From assembly GCF_016429255.1 (NCBI RefSeq), contig NZ_JAELUG010000001.1:205091-269090 (forward strand): a stretch of DNA of 64,000 nt. The letters run 5' to 3'. The stretch is from Rhizobium sp. ASV8 (GTDB taxonomy: Bacteria; Pseudomonadota; Alphaproteobacteria; Rhizobiales; Rhizobiaceae). The notes below the pieces were generated by a model. It ran no database searches and had not been told where the DNA came from. It was given only the letters and a program-made list of their open reading frames with translations. The translations under genes and the position numbers were made by a program. Shown one piece after another: positions 32,826 through 40,428 of this stretch (its first letter is position 1; every line of letters starts with the position of its first letter).

Positions 32826-33866
32826 CTATCCTTGTGCTGAAATATCGACGCGGCGACCCGTCTTGGCGCTCTCGATGGCGCCCAAGACCATGGCCAGGCT
32901 GCGAATATTGTCACCGCTTGCCGTCTCAGGCGCTTTACCGGTCCTGATCGCTTCGATGAAGGAGGCGATGACGCTGGCATGGCCGTGCGTCTCTTCCTCG
33001 TGCTTTGGTCCGGGAACTTCGATCGGCTTGAAGCCGTGCAGCAGGCCAGGCTCGTTTCCGGCGACGCTGGCTTCGAAATTCTCTTCACCGTCCCAGGTGA
33101 GCATGCCCTTGCTGCCAGTCAGCCGCCACTGACTTTCCCAGCTCGTGCGTCGGCCCTCGGCGCACCAGGAGCCACGATAGCTGAAGACGACATCGTCGGA
33201 AAAATCGAAGAGCGCATGGGCTGATGCGCCATGCTTGTACCAGGACCCCGCAGGGTTCTTTTCCATGCAGTAAACGGAAAGCGGCACCTTGCCGGAGACG
33301 AAGCGGGCCGCGTCGAAGGTATGGATCGCCATGTCGAGCAGCAGCACATTGTCCATCTCCTCGCGGAAGCCGCCGAAATGCGGGCCAAGGAAGAAATCGC
33401 AATGGATGCCCGTAAGTTCACCGATCGCGCCCTCCTCCACAAGTCGGCGCAGGCGACGGATGCCTGAAATATAGCGGCGGTTCTGGATGATGGCGTGAAC
33501 CTTGCCAGCCTTGGCAGCAAGGTCGATCAGGGCGGCACCTTCTGCGAGCGAGGTCGCCATCGGCTTTTCGCTGAGCACGTGACAGCCAGCTTTAAAAGCC
33601 GTCGAAACCACATTGAAGCGTGCCGCCGGGATGACGACATCAAAAACCAGATCGGCCTTCGTCGCCGCGATGACATCGCCGAGATCCGAGCCGATGACGG
33701 CATCTTCCAGCGAGAACTCTTTGGCGAGGTTTTCAGCGGTCGCCCGATTGAGATCGACCAAGCCGACGACCTCTATGGATTCGGCAAGCGCCGGCGTCGA
33801 GGCAATAGCCCGGAGCCAGCCTTTGGACATAGCTCCGCACCCGCACAAAATGGCATTAAATTTCAC
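32826..33866 (-). CDS. Gfo/Idh/MocA family oxidoreductase
   Basis: A 346-residue NAD(P)-dependent dehydrogenase. The N-terminal Rossmann motif is slightly unusual (LCGCGAMSKGWL, two Cys around the glycines), followed by the conserved SEKPMATSLAEGAALID near residue 96 and the DMAIHTFDAARF segment carrying the active-site histidine. It probably oxidises a hydroxyl of the sugar imported by the adjacent ABC transporter. It is divergent from the LacI regulator at 33975, with a perfect operator between them. Confidence 0.88.
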   Translation of the reverse strand: MKFNAILCGCGAMSKGWLRAIASTPALAESIEVVGLVDLNRATAENLAKEFSLEDAVIGSDLGDVIAATKADLVFDVVIPAARFNVVSTAFKAGCHVLSEKPMATSLAEGAALIDLAAKAGKVHAIIQNRRYISGIRRLRRLVEEGAIGELTGIHCDFFLGPHFGGFREEMDNVLLLDMAIHTFDAARFVSGKVPLSVYCMEKNPAGSWYKHGASAHALFDFSDDVVFSYRGSWCAEGRRTSWESQWRLTGSKGMLTWDGEENFEASVAGNEPGLLHGFKPIEVPGPKHEEETHGHASVIASFIEAIRTGKAPETASGDNIRSLAMVLGAIESAKTGRRVDISAQG

Positions 33867-33911
33867 GATGTCCTCCAGCGGGCGTCGGTCAACCCCTCAT
33901 GACACGCGCTC

Positions 33912-33925
33912 CGTAAACGTTTACG
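33912..33925. promoter_or_regulatory. LacI-family operator
   Basis: CGTAAACGTTTACG is a perfect 14-base palindrome with a central CG, midway between the divergent oxidoreductase and LacI genes. It is the expected site for the adjacent regulator and would control both directions. It differs from the thuA operators (CCAAAGCGCTTTGG). Confidence 0.78.
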
Positions 33926-33974
33926 ATACTAGGCGAAAAGATTTTCCTGTGTCAATAGAGGAGGACTACGGAAA

Positions 33975-35045
33975 ATGGTGGATGGAGGAAAACCGCGGCC
34001 GATGAAGGGAATTCGCCAGCTTGCCGAGCATCTCGATATCTCGATCGGTACAGTATCACGCGCATTGAACGGCAAGCCGGATGTGAACGAGGAGACCCGC
34101 AAGCGCGTGCTCGCCGCCGCCGAGCAGCTGGGCTATGTGGCCAATCAATCCGGACGCAGCCTGCGACAGGGTACGACGAACGTTATCGGGCTGATGATCC
34201 AATCCAGCCGGGAAACGGTCGAAAATAGCGACAACTTCTTCCTGACCGTGACGGGCGGACTACAGAGCGTGTTCTCGCGACACAATCTCGATCTGATCAT
34301 GCTCCCCTGCCCGCATGATGAAGACCCCTACGAATATCTGAAACGCATGGTGGCGAGGCGCATCGTCGATGCGCTGATCCTCTCCGAGACGCAGCGTGTC
34401 GATAAGCGCTTCGATCTGCTCGCCAAGGCCAAGATCCCCTTTGCCGCGCTCGGCCGCAGCCTCTCGGGCACGCAACATCCCTGGGCCGACCTGGATTTTG
34501 ACAGCGTTGCCAACAGCGCAGTCGACCGGCTCGTCGCACACGGACATCGGCGCATCGCCATCAGCGTGCCCACCAGCGACATCAACCTCGGCTTCGTCTT
34601 TGCGGAAGGCTACCGCCGCGCCTTGCAGCGACATGGAATTCCATACGATCCGGCACTGGTCATTCGTGCCCAATCGAGCGAACAGGGCGGCTATCAAGTC
34701 GCAGATGAATTGCTTCGACTCGAAGACAGACCGACGGCCGTCATCCTGATCTACGAGCTAATGGCGATTGGCCTTTATCGGCGTGTTATGGAAGCCGGCA
34801 TCATTCCCGGCCGAGACATCGCCGTTGTGGGCTTTCGCGAAGCGCCTCGGGCCAAATTTCTGCAACCGGCCCTGACCTGCTTTCGTACCTCATTGCACGA
34901 TCTCGGCGTCGAACTCGCGGAAATCCTGCTCTCGGTCATGCCCGCCTATAGCCATTTCTACCCCGATACGAACCGTCAGGCGACATGGCCGCTCGAGCTC
35001 GTTCCCGGCGAAAGCGATGCATTTTACCTGCCATCCGCCAAATAA
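33975..35045 (+). CDS. LacI family transcriptional regulator
   Basis: A 356-residue LacI-type repressor. The DNA-binding domain spans about residues 10-60 (IRQLAEHLDISIGTVSRALNGKPDVNEETRKRVLAAAEQLGYVANQ), followed by a periplasmic-binding-protein-like sensor domain. An ATG at 34002 (MKGIRQ) is an alternative start. Being divergent from the oxidoreductase-isomerase-ABC transporter genes, it is probably their substrate-responsive repressor. Confidence 0.92.
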   Translation: MVDGGKPRPMKGIRQLAEHLDISIGTVSRALNGKPDVNEETRKRVLAAAEQLGYVANQSGRSLRQGTTNVIGLMIQSSRETVENSDNFFLTVTGGLQSVFSRHNLDLIMLPCPHDEDPYEYLKRMVARRIVDALILSETQRVDKRFDLLAKAKIPFAALGRSLSGTQHPWADLDFDSVANSAVDRLVAHGHRRIAISVPTSDINLGFVFAEGYRRALQRHGIPYDPALVIRAQSSEQGGYQVADELLRLEDRPTAVILIYELMAIGLYRRVMEAGIIPGRDIAVVGFREAPRAKFLQPALTCFRTSLHDLGVELAEILLSVMPAYSHFYPDTNRQATWPLELVPGESDAFYLPSAK

Positions 35046-35135
35046 GGCAGCGCCGAAACGCCGCAGTGGCCACGTGGATGGTTGCAGCACCGTCTGTCAA
35101 TTGCCATGTAGGGCAATGCAAACGGGGACCGGGGC

Positions 35136-35525
35136 TTGAGCGAAGAAACCATCACACTTTACGACGCCATCGGCGGCGATCGGACAGTACGCGTATTGAC
35201 CGCCCGCTTCTATGAGCTGATGGACACGCTGCCGGAAGCCGCTAATTGCCGCGCGGCGCATCCGCCGAGCCTCGAAGGCTCGCAGGAGAAATTCTACGAA
35301 TATCTGACGGGCTATCTCAGCGGGCCGCCCCTCTATGTCGAAAAGCGCGGCCATCCGCGTCTGCGCAGTCGCCACTTCGTCGCTGCCATTGGCCCGAAAG
35401 AGCGCGATGAGTGGCTGCTTTGCTTCCGCCGCGCCATGGACGAAACCATCGAGAACGAAAAACTGCGAGCCATTATCTGGGAGCCGGTCGAGCGCCTGGC
35501 CTTTCACATGCAGAACAGGGAATGA
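35136..35525 (+). CDS. Group II truncated haemoglobin
   Basis: A 129-residue 2/2 haemoglobin of group II. YDAIGGDRTVRVLTARFYELM gives helices A-B, the proximal histidine is in RLRSRHFVAAIG and a tryptophan typical of group II is in ERDEWLLCF. The start is TTG at 35136, because the conserved YDAIGG begins nine residues later and no ATG precedes it. Such proteins bind O2 or detoxify NO and peroxide. It is followed five bases later by a DUF423 gene. The haem theme fits the nearby hmu genes, though the two groups are separately transcribed. Confidence 0.9.
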   Translation: MSEETITLYDAIGGDRTVRVLTARFYELMDTLPEAANCRAAHPPSLEGSQEKFYEYLTGYLSGPPLYVEKRGHPRLRSRHFVAAIGPKERDEWLLCFRRAMDETIENEKLRAIIWEPVERLAFHMQNRE

Positions 35526-35530
35526 GGAAA

Positions 35531-35908
35531 ATGAGTGTTGGCGCCATAATCCGTCCGGCCACCCTGTTTATCGCCGGCATCCTTGGTGGAGGTGGGGTCG
35601 CACTTGCCGCCGCCGCCACCCACGGCGGCGACACGCATTTTCTTGGCGCGGCTTCGACCATGAGCCTGGCACACGCCCCTGCCCTCTTGGCGCTCTACGC
35701 CGGCTACGACCGCATCCGCACAGCGCCGATCGCGGCGGTCCTGCTGGGATTGGGAACGCTGATCTTCGCCGGTGATCTCGTCGTCAGACATTTTGGCGGA
35801 AACTCGCTGTTTCCGATGGCTGCGCCGACGGGCGGAATGGGCATGATTGCAGGCTGGGCTGTAATAGCAATCGGCGCGTTCTTTGGAATGCGGGACGCTA
35901 AGGCATAA
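35531..35908 (+). CDS. DUF423 family membrane protein
   Basis: A 125-residue membrane protein with four hydrophobic segments. The N-terminal GILGGGGVALAAAATH and the C-terminal PTGGMGMIAGWAVIAIGAF are characteristic of DUF423 proteins, which have no established role. The ATG at 35531 follows GAATGAGGAAA. It probably shares a transcript with the truncated haemoglobin. Confidence 0.85.
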   Translation: MSVGAIIRPATLFIAGILGGGGVALAAAATHGGDTHFLGAASTMSLAHAPALLALYAGYDRIRTAPIAAVLLGLGTLIFAGDLVVRHFGGNSLFPMAAPTGGMGMIAGWAVIAIGAFFGMRDAKA

Positions 35909-35940
35909 AACGAAACAGCCCTGAGGATTCCGGGAAAATC

Positions 35941-36045
35941 CTAGAGTATGTCGCGCAAGGGTGTGCAGCGGTTTTGCGGCTACGATATGCGGGAAATCAA
36001 AGAGCTAAAGCGTGAAGCGAATCTGAAAGATCGCGACGCGCTTTG
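35941..36045. repeat. Rhizobial intergenic repeat element
   Basis: The stretch CTAGAGTATGTCGCGCAAGG, GTGTGCAGCGGTTTTGCGGC and GAGCTAAAGCGTGAAGCG is a familiar rhizobial dispersed repeat. Its end folds into a hairpin, AAAGCGT-gaa-GCGA with TCGC-g-ACGCGCTTT (36007-36044). It is related in layout to the element at 5680 and may form the 3' end of the minus-strand haem monooxygenase transcript. Confidence 0.6.
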
Positions 36046-36046
36046 G

Positions 36047-36361
36047 TCAAACTCCCGCAACGACGCTGAAGCCTTCGAACTGCGGCGGCCCCCAATAGAG
36101 CCGCTTATTGTCGGCGGCATTGCGGTGCGCCACGCGAAAATGCTCGGATTTCGTCCAGTTGATGAAGTCGTCTTCGCTGCGCCAGCTCGTGTGCGAGGAA
36201 AATACCGTATGGCCTTCCTCCACATTCGATTTGCCACGCAAGAGGCGGAACTCAAGGAAACCCGGCACTTCGGACAGCCGGGAATCGCGCCCTCTCCAGA
36301 CCTCTTCGAATTCGCCCTCCAAACCGATGACGACTTTGAAGCGGTTCATGGCGATAAACAT
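36047..36361 (-). CDS. IsdG/HmuD-type haem-degrading monooxygenase (ABM fold)
   Basis: A 104-residue ferredoxin-like ABM-fold protein. The IsdG-type catalytic residues appear as Asn6 (MNRFKV), Trp69 and His79 (NWTKSEHFRVAH). In rhizobia and Bradyrhizobium the haem oxygenases HmuQ/HmuD are of this type and open the haem ring to release iron. It is the last gene of a minus-strand operon with a DUF2325 protein and a 92-residue protein, downstream of an IRO box and next to tonB-hmuPSTUV, which supports haem iron recovery. Confidence 0.85.
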   Translation of the reverse strand: MFIAMNRFKVVIGLEGEFEEVWRGRDSRLSEVPGFLEFRLLRGKSNVEEGHTVFSSHTSWRSEDDFINWTKSEHFRVAHRNAADNKRLYWGPPQFEGFSVVAGV

Positions 36362-36379
36362 GGCAACCTCGTTCGACGA

Positions 36380-36658
36380 TCAGACCTTCTTGCGACGCGT
36401 GATAATGTTATCCACGTCCGGGGCAAAGGCAATGACATTTGCGCCATCGTGTGCCGTCTCATCCAAGCTGCGATCTGCCCTCTCGCCCGGACGCCGAGCC
36501 TTCCAGGTTGGAAAGGTCGTCACGTTCGGGGCGCGCTTCTGTTCCTCGGCGCGGCGCATCAGCAATTCATAAAGCTCCGGCACCAGGCCGTCGCCATTCT
36601 GCGCGGCCATCTTGTGAAGGCCGATCAGCATAAACCCGTCAGGGCCATCATCGATCAT
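36380..36658 (-). CDS. Hypothetical protein between DUF2325 and haem monooxygenase genes
   Basis: A 92-residue soluble protein I cannot assign. It has a helical N-terminal half (GLVPELYELLMRRAEEQKRA) and a polar C-terminus (NVIAFAPDVDNIITRRKKV), no signal peptide and no cysteines. Its ATG overlaps the stop of the DUF2325 gene (ATGA) and it ends 18 bases before the haem monooxygenase gene, so it is part of that iron-linked operon. Confidence 0.75.
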   Translation of the reverse strand: MIDDGPDGFMLIGLHKMAAQNGDGLVPELYELLMRRAEEQKRAPNVTTFPTWKARRPGERADRSLDETAHDGANVIAFAPDVDNIITRRKKV

Positions 36659-37053
36659 TGGGAAACGTCTCGTTCTTTCATCGTCTGCAGCGCTCGTTCG
36701 AGGCTGGACTTGCTGCCGTTGCGCAGCGGAATGAAGGTTTTGCCGAATTTCTTGCAGCCGGTCTTCACCCGCAGGCAGGCATCATGGCTGATACAGTCGA
36801 TCGGGCAGAAAACACAGTCGACCGAAGGCAACACCGTGTCGATGCGCGAGACGGCTTCGCGCAGACCGCCATCGTGATGGATAAGCTCGGCGCCAAAGTT
36901 GCTGGCGATCTGGCGCAGATGCGCCACCTGGCAATCGCGACCGCCCACATAGAGAAAACTGCGCACGTCGAGACCGGACTTCGCCGGAGCTTGCGCCGGC
37001 GTCTGTGCCTGGCGGCCATCCCGACCAGAATCCTTCTTCCCCTTACGCGCCAT
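36655..37053 (-). CDS. DUF2325 domain-containing protein
   Basis: A 132-residue protein. The N-terminal 30 residues are basic and Pro/Ala/Gln-rich; residues 35-125 are the DUF2325 domain (FLYVGGRDCQVAHLRQIASNFGAELIHHDGG). A cysteine-rich loop follows (CVFCPIDCISHDACLRVKTGCKK), suggesting metal, haem or redox sensing. The biochemical function of the domain is unknown. It heads the operon with the small protein and the IsdG-type monooxygenase, 94 bases after an IRO box. Confidence 0.85.
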   Translation of the reverse strand: MARKGKKDSGRDGRQAQTPAQAPAKSGLDVRSFLYVGGRDCQVAHLRQIASNFGAELIHHDGGLREAVSRIDTVLPSVDCVFCPIDCISHDACLRVKTGCKKFGKTFIPLRNGSKSSLERALQTMKERDVSQ

Positions 37054-37146
37054 ACATCACCCGTTTGCTGGTTGCTCTTGCGCGCTCGATTCCACCGAGC
37101 GCGAGGCGACCTTAGTAAACATGAGTTTTAGAGTAAAGTATAAAGT

Positions 37147-37161
37147 TGAGGATTTGCATCA
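37147..37161. promoter_or_regulatory. Iron-Rhizobial (IRO) box upstream of the DUF2325 operon
   Basis: TGAGGATTTGCATCA fits the TGA-N9-TCA consensus bound by RirA, the rhizobial iron-sulphur repressor. It lies in the AT-rich region between tonB and the DUF2325 gene, 94 bases from the DUF2325 start. Confidence 0.65.
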
Positions 37162-37280
37162 TATTTTATCTCACAGCTCGGTCGACCGGGTCATCGCCTG
37201 TAATCTGTATCCATCAACACAGTTCATTCGCTGCAATAGGGTACTGAAACAGCTTGAATATTGGGCATTTCCACGCTGAC

Positions 37281-38525
37281 CTAGCGCCGCGTCACCTGGA
37301 CTTCCTGAGTGAACGACCAGCTTGGCTTGCCCCATTCCGGCGGCAAAGGCGGGAAAGGCGCTGCCCTGCGGATGCCGTCGGTAACCGCTTCGTCGAGCTC
37401 GGGAATACCGGAGCTTCGAGCAATCGACATTGAACTCAAACCACCATTGGCACCAATCGTAAGGCGGACACGCACCGTGATGCCCCCGTCATACTTCGAC
37501 GAAACACGGACAGCTCTTCGAATACGAGCCTGAACTTTGCCTGGATAGTTGGCGACGGCGGCACTTCCCGCACCCGTCCGCTGAGCATTCGCCACGGAGT
37601 TGGTATCAGACTGTGCTGTCTCCATACCCTCGGAGGAACCTCTTTTACTGCTCTCCTGGCTCTCGCCTTTCGATCCCGACTTTGCTTTCACGACCTTCGC
37701 GACCGGCTTCTTGACTTCCCGCGGCTTTTCCACGGGCTTCGGCTTGGCAACGGGCGTTACGACCTCAGGCATAGGCTGGACGGGTTGTGCTTCGGCAACT
37801 TGGGTGTCGACAGGCTGGATAGGCTCCGCAGGCTGTATTACCGTCGTCTCGGCCGGCGCCTGCGTTGCCAAAATCTGCGGCTGCTCGGGCACGACGGTTT
37901 CGGGAGGTGCCTGCTCGACCGGCTGTACGGCTTCCGCCGTCTGTACCGGTTGAGCTTCGACTGCTTGCGGCTGCACGACATCGGGTTGCAGCTGCTGGGT
38001 CTCTTCCGGCGTGACCTCGGTCGGTTGCACCGTCTGTGGCTGAACCGCCTCCGCAGTCACCTCCTCGGGCTGCGGGCTTTCCTCACCGGCGGCCATTTGA
38101 TCCGCGTCGGAATTACCGATCATGATGACGCTGACCGTATCGCCCGCCTCCTCCTGCGCTTCTTCCGGCGTCGCAACGAAAGTCAGCAGCAAGAGACCGA
38201 CGACTATCCCATGAAACAGGCAGGAACCAAGACCGGAGAAGAAAAGCGGCGCCTTGCGACGCGAGGCTGCGACCTGGAGCTTTTCCGGCAGCGCGTCCAT
38301 CGGCAGCTGTTCCGCAGCCTCGATGGACGCCGACTCGGCGGGATGCTCCGGGAAGGAGTTGATCTGCGTAAAGCGGCTGTAGTGCATCACCGTCTCGCCG
38401 GCCGGCGGACGTGGCACGCCTTCGAGACCAGTCAGTTCATGGCCCGGCAGCGCGCTCGGATAGTTGTCATTCAAGCCGCCATTAGAGCGGCGTTCGATGG
38501 AAACGTTGACCGAGCGCATTGCCAT
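37281..38525 (-). CDS. tonB: TonB energy-transducing protein
   Basis: A 414-residue TonB. A long cytoplasmic N-terminus (about 95 residues) precedes one membrane helix (about 97-115; GSCLFHGIVVGLLLLTFV, with the conserved Ser/His face), then a Pro/Gln/Val/Glu-rich periplasmic spacer (about 130-290) and the C-terminal TonB domain (about 325-414; YPGKVQARIRRAVRV, SSGIPELDEAVTDGIRRAAPFPPLP). It carries proton-motive energy to outer-membrane haem and siderophore receptors. The N-terminal extension is longer than in enteric TonB but common in rhizobia. It lies downstream of a small secreted protein gene, five bases away, divergent from hmuP. Confidence 0.92.
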   Translation of the reverse strand: MAMRSVNVSIERRSNGGLNDNYPSALPGHELTGLEGVPRPPAGETVMHYSRFTQINSFPEHPAESASIEAAEQLPMDALPEKLQVAASRRKAPLFFSGLGSCLFHGIVVGLLLLTFVATPEEAQEEAGDTVSVIMIGNSDADQMAAGEESPQPEEVTAEAVQPQTVQPTEVTPEETQQLQPDVVQPQAVEAQPVQTAEAVQPVEQAPPETVVPEQPQILATQAPAETTVIQPAEPIQPVDTQVAEAQPVQPMPEVVTPVAKPKPVEKPREVKKPVAKVVKAKSGSKGESQESSKRGSSEGMETAQSDTNSVANAQRTGAGSAAVANYPGKVQARIRRAVRVSSKYDGGITVRVRLTIGANGGLSSMSIARSSGIPELDEAVTDGIRRAAPFPPLPPEWGKPSWSFTQEVQVTRR

Positions 38526-38530
38526 GGCCT

Positions 38531-38986
38531 TCAGCCTTCGAAAGGAACTGAGATCTGCGAGCGGGTGTTCAACGCGGCTTTACACTCGCCTGCCGCAGGG
38601 CCATCGCAGACGGGCGTATCGTTGATGATGATGCGGGAGACCGTCTCGCACTTGACGCCGGGCATATCGAATTGCCGCACCCGCTTCTTACCGAGCGGAA
38701 GGTCGCGGAAATCAAGGACCGTGACCCGGTCGACGGCATTCTTGTCGTTGAAGAAGGCGAGCTCAAAGGAGATCTTGTTGATCGGTGTCGCCATGTCGTT
38801 TTCGGCGACGAAGGTCATCATGCAGCCCTTCTGCGACGGCGCCAAGGCATTGAGCTCAACGTTGAGTTTGTGCGCAGCCGTTGCCGTTGCCGGCGCCGCG
38901 CTCGCATCCTCGGCAAGGGCCGGAGCGAAGTTTGCCGCCGCAAACATCCCCGAAATCGCGAGTGTCAAGATCGTCTTCGTCAGCAT
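38531..38986 (-). CDS. Secreted periplasmic protein co-transcribed with tonB
   Basis: A 151-residue protein with a Sec signal peptide (residues 1-25, cleavage after APALA). The mature part holds five cysteines (GCMM, VKCET, VCDG, ECKA) and beta-rich segments ISFELAFFNDKNAVDRVTVLDF and RVRQFDMPGVKCETVSRIIIND. I recognise no named family. It starts the transcript divergent from hmuP and is followed five bases later by tonB, so it is presumably iron-regulated and works with TonB in the periplasm. AGGAGACAGGCCG precedes the ATG. Confidence 0.8.
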   Translation of the reverse strand: MLTKTILTLAISGMFAAANFAPALAEDASAAPATATAAHKLNVELNALAPSQKGCMMTFVAENDMATPINKISFELAFFNDKNAVDRVTVLDFRDLPLGKKRVRQFDMPGVKCETVSRIIINDTPVCDGPAAGECKAALNTRSQISVPFEG

Positions 38987-39103
38987 CGGCCTGTCTCCTG
39001 AATATGCTTCCACACGCATCTTTCCGGTCGACTGCCCTGGCGTGTGTCGTCGAATTTTTTAAACTTGACTTTATCCGTATCCTATTGCGTCTTTATGAAA
39101 CCA

Positions 39104-39118
39104 TGAGTATGAGAGTCA
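39104..39118. promoter_or_regulatory. IRO box between tonB operon and hmuPSTUV
   Basis: TGAGTATGAGAGTCA fits TGA-N9-TCA. It lies 34 bases upstream of hmuP and 117 bases upstream of the tonB-operon start, so RirA could repress both divergent units when iron is plentiful. Confidence 0.75.
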
Positions 39119-39152
39119 AGATAAATTTGGCAGGACGGCAGTTCGGCCCCCG

Positions 39153-39353
39153 ATGAATTTTCAGGCAAAACTAAGCAGGATGATTGCTGACAAGAACCCA
39201 ACGCCGCCGGTCCACAACACGGCGGCACCGCAGCTAAGAATCGTCGAGAGCACGGATATTTTCCGCGGCCAAAACGAAATCATGATCAAGCACGAAGGCG
39301 TCATCTACCGCATGAAGATTACGCGCCAAGGCAAGCTCATACTCAACAAATAG
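39153..39353 (+). CDS. hmuP: HmuP haem uptake regulator
   Basis: A 66-residue HmuP protein. The C-terminal half, ESTDIFRGQNEIMIKHEGVIYRMKITRQGKLILNK, is the family signature. In Bradyrhizobium and Sinorhizobium HmuP is needed for expression of the haem receptor gene. It is the first gene of the hmu operon, nine bases before hmuS. Confidence 0.92.
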   Translation: MNFQAKLSRMIADKNPTPPVHNTAAPQLRIVESTDIFRGQNEIMIKHEGVIYRMKITRQGKLILNK

Positions 39354-39362
39354 GCATGACAG

Positions 39363-40418
39363 ATGACTGATACGACCCGCCCCACCCCTGCCGAAATCCG
39401 CGCCTTCCGCGCCGAGAACCTAAAGATGCGCGAGCGCGACATCGCTGCCCGCCTCAACATTTCCGAAGCAGCCCTGGTCGCGGCGGAAGTCGGCATTTCG
39501 GCCATCCGCATCGATGCAAGCGTCGAGCGCTTCCTCGAGCGGATCGCTTCGCTGGGCGAAATCATGGCCCTGTCGCGCAACGAGAGTGCCGTCCATGAGA
39601 AGATCGGCGTCTATGAAAACATGAAGTTCGGTGCGCAGGCTGCCATCGTTCTTGGTGAAAACATCGATCTGCGCATCTTCCCGAAGCGCTGGGTCCACGG
39701 CTTTGCCGTCACCAAGACGGACGGCGATCAGCAGAAGCTGAGCCTGCAGTTCTTCGACAAGGCGGGCGACGCCGTCCACAAGATCCATCTGCGTCCTGCC
39801 TCGAATGTCGAGGCCTATCACGCGATGGTCGCCGACCTCAGCATCGAAGACCAGTCGCAGGAGTTCGTCGAGGACCGCTCGGGCTACGACAACGGCGCAA
39901 CGGATGGCGATGTCAGCCGTGACGAGTTGCGTGACCATTGGAGCCGCATGACCGACACACACGAATTCTTCGGTATGCTGAAGAAGCTGAAGATTGGCCG
40001 CCAGGATGCCATCCGCACCGTGGGCGACGATTATGCATGGAAGCTGGATGCCGGTGCAGTCGCCGAAATGATGCACGCTTCCGTGCGCGAAGGCCTGCCG
40101 ATCATGTGCTTCGTCGCCAACGAAGGCACCGTGCAGATCCATTCCGGCCCGATCGTCAACGTGCAGACCATGGGTCCGTGGATCAACGTCATGGATCCGA
40201 CCTTCCACCTTCATCTTCGGCAGGACCAGATCGCCGAGACCTGGGCCGTGCGCAAGCCGACCAAGGACGGACATGTCACCTCGCTCGAAGCCTATAACGC
40301 CAAGGGCGAGATGATCATTCAGTTCTTCGGCAAGCGGAAGGAAGGCTTCGACGAGCGTCCCGACTGGCGTGCCATCGTCGAAAACCTGACGAAAGACGGC
40401 GCCAGCGTCGCTGCGTGA
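39363..40418 (+). CDS. hmuS: HmuS haemin-degrading factor/chaperone
   Basis: A 351-residue HemS/HmuS-type protein built of two similar halves (about residues 1-175 and 195-350), each a large beta-sheet domain. Haem-contact residues are expected in the second half near IMCFVANEGTVQIHSGPI. It takes haem from the HmuTUV transporter in the cytoplasm and passes or degrades it. Position within hmuPSTUV is canonical. Confidence 0.95.
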   Translation: MTDTTRPTPAEIRAFRAENLKMRERDIAARLNISEAALVAAEVGISAIRIDASVERFLERIASLGEIMALSRNESAVHEKIGVYENMKFGAQAAIVLGENIDLRIFPKRWVHGFAVTKTDGDQQKLSLQFFDKAGDAVHKIHLRPASNVEAYHAMVADLSIEDQSQEFVEDRSGYDNGATDGDVSRDELRDHWSRMTDTHEFFGMLKKLKIGRQDAIRTVGDDYAWKLDAGAVAEMMHASVREGLPIMCFVANEGTVQIHSGPIVNVQTMGPWINVMDPTFHLHLRQDQIAETWAVRKPTKDGHVTSLEAYNAKGEMIIQFFGKRKEGFDERPDWRAIVENLTKDGASVAA

Positions 40419-40428
40419 GAGACGGCAA

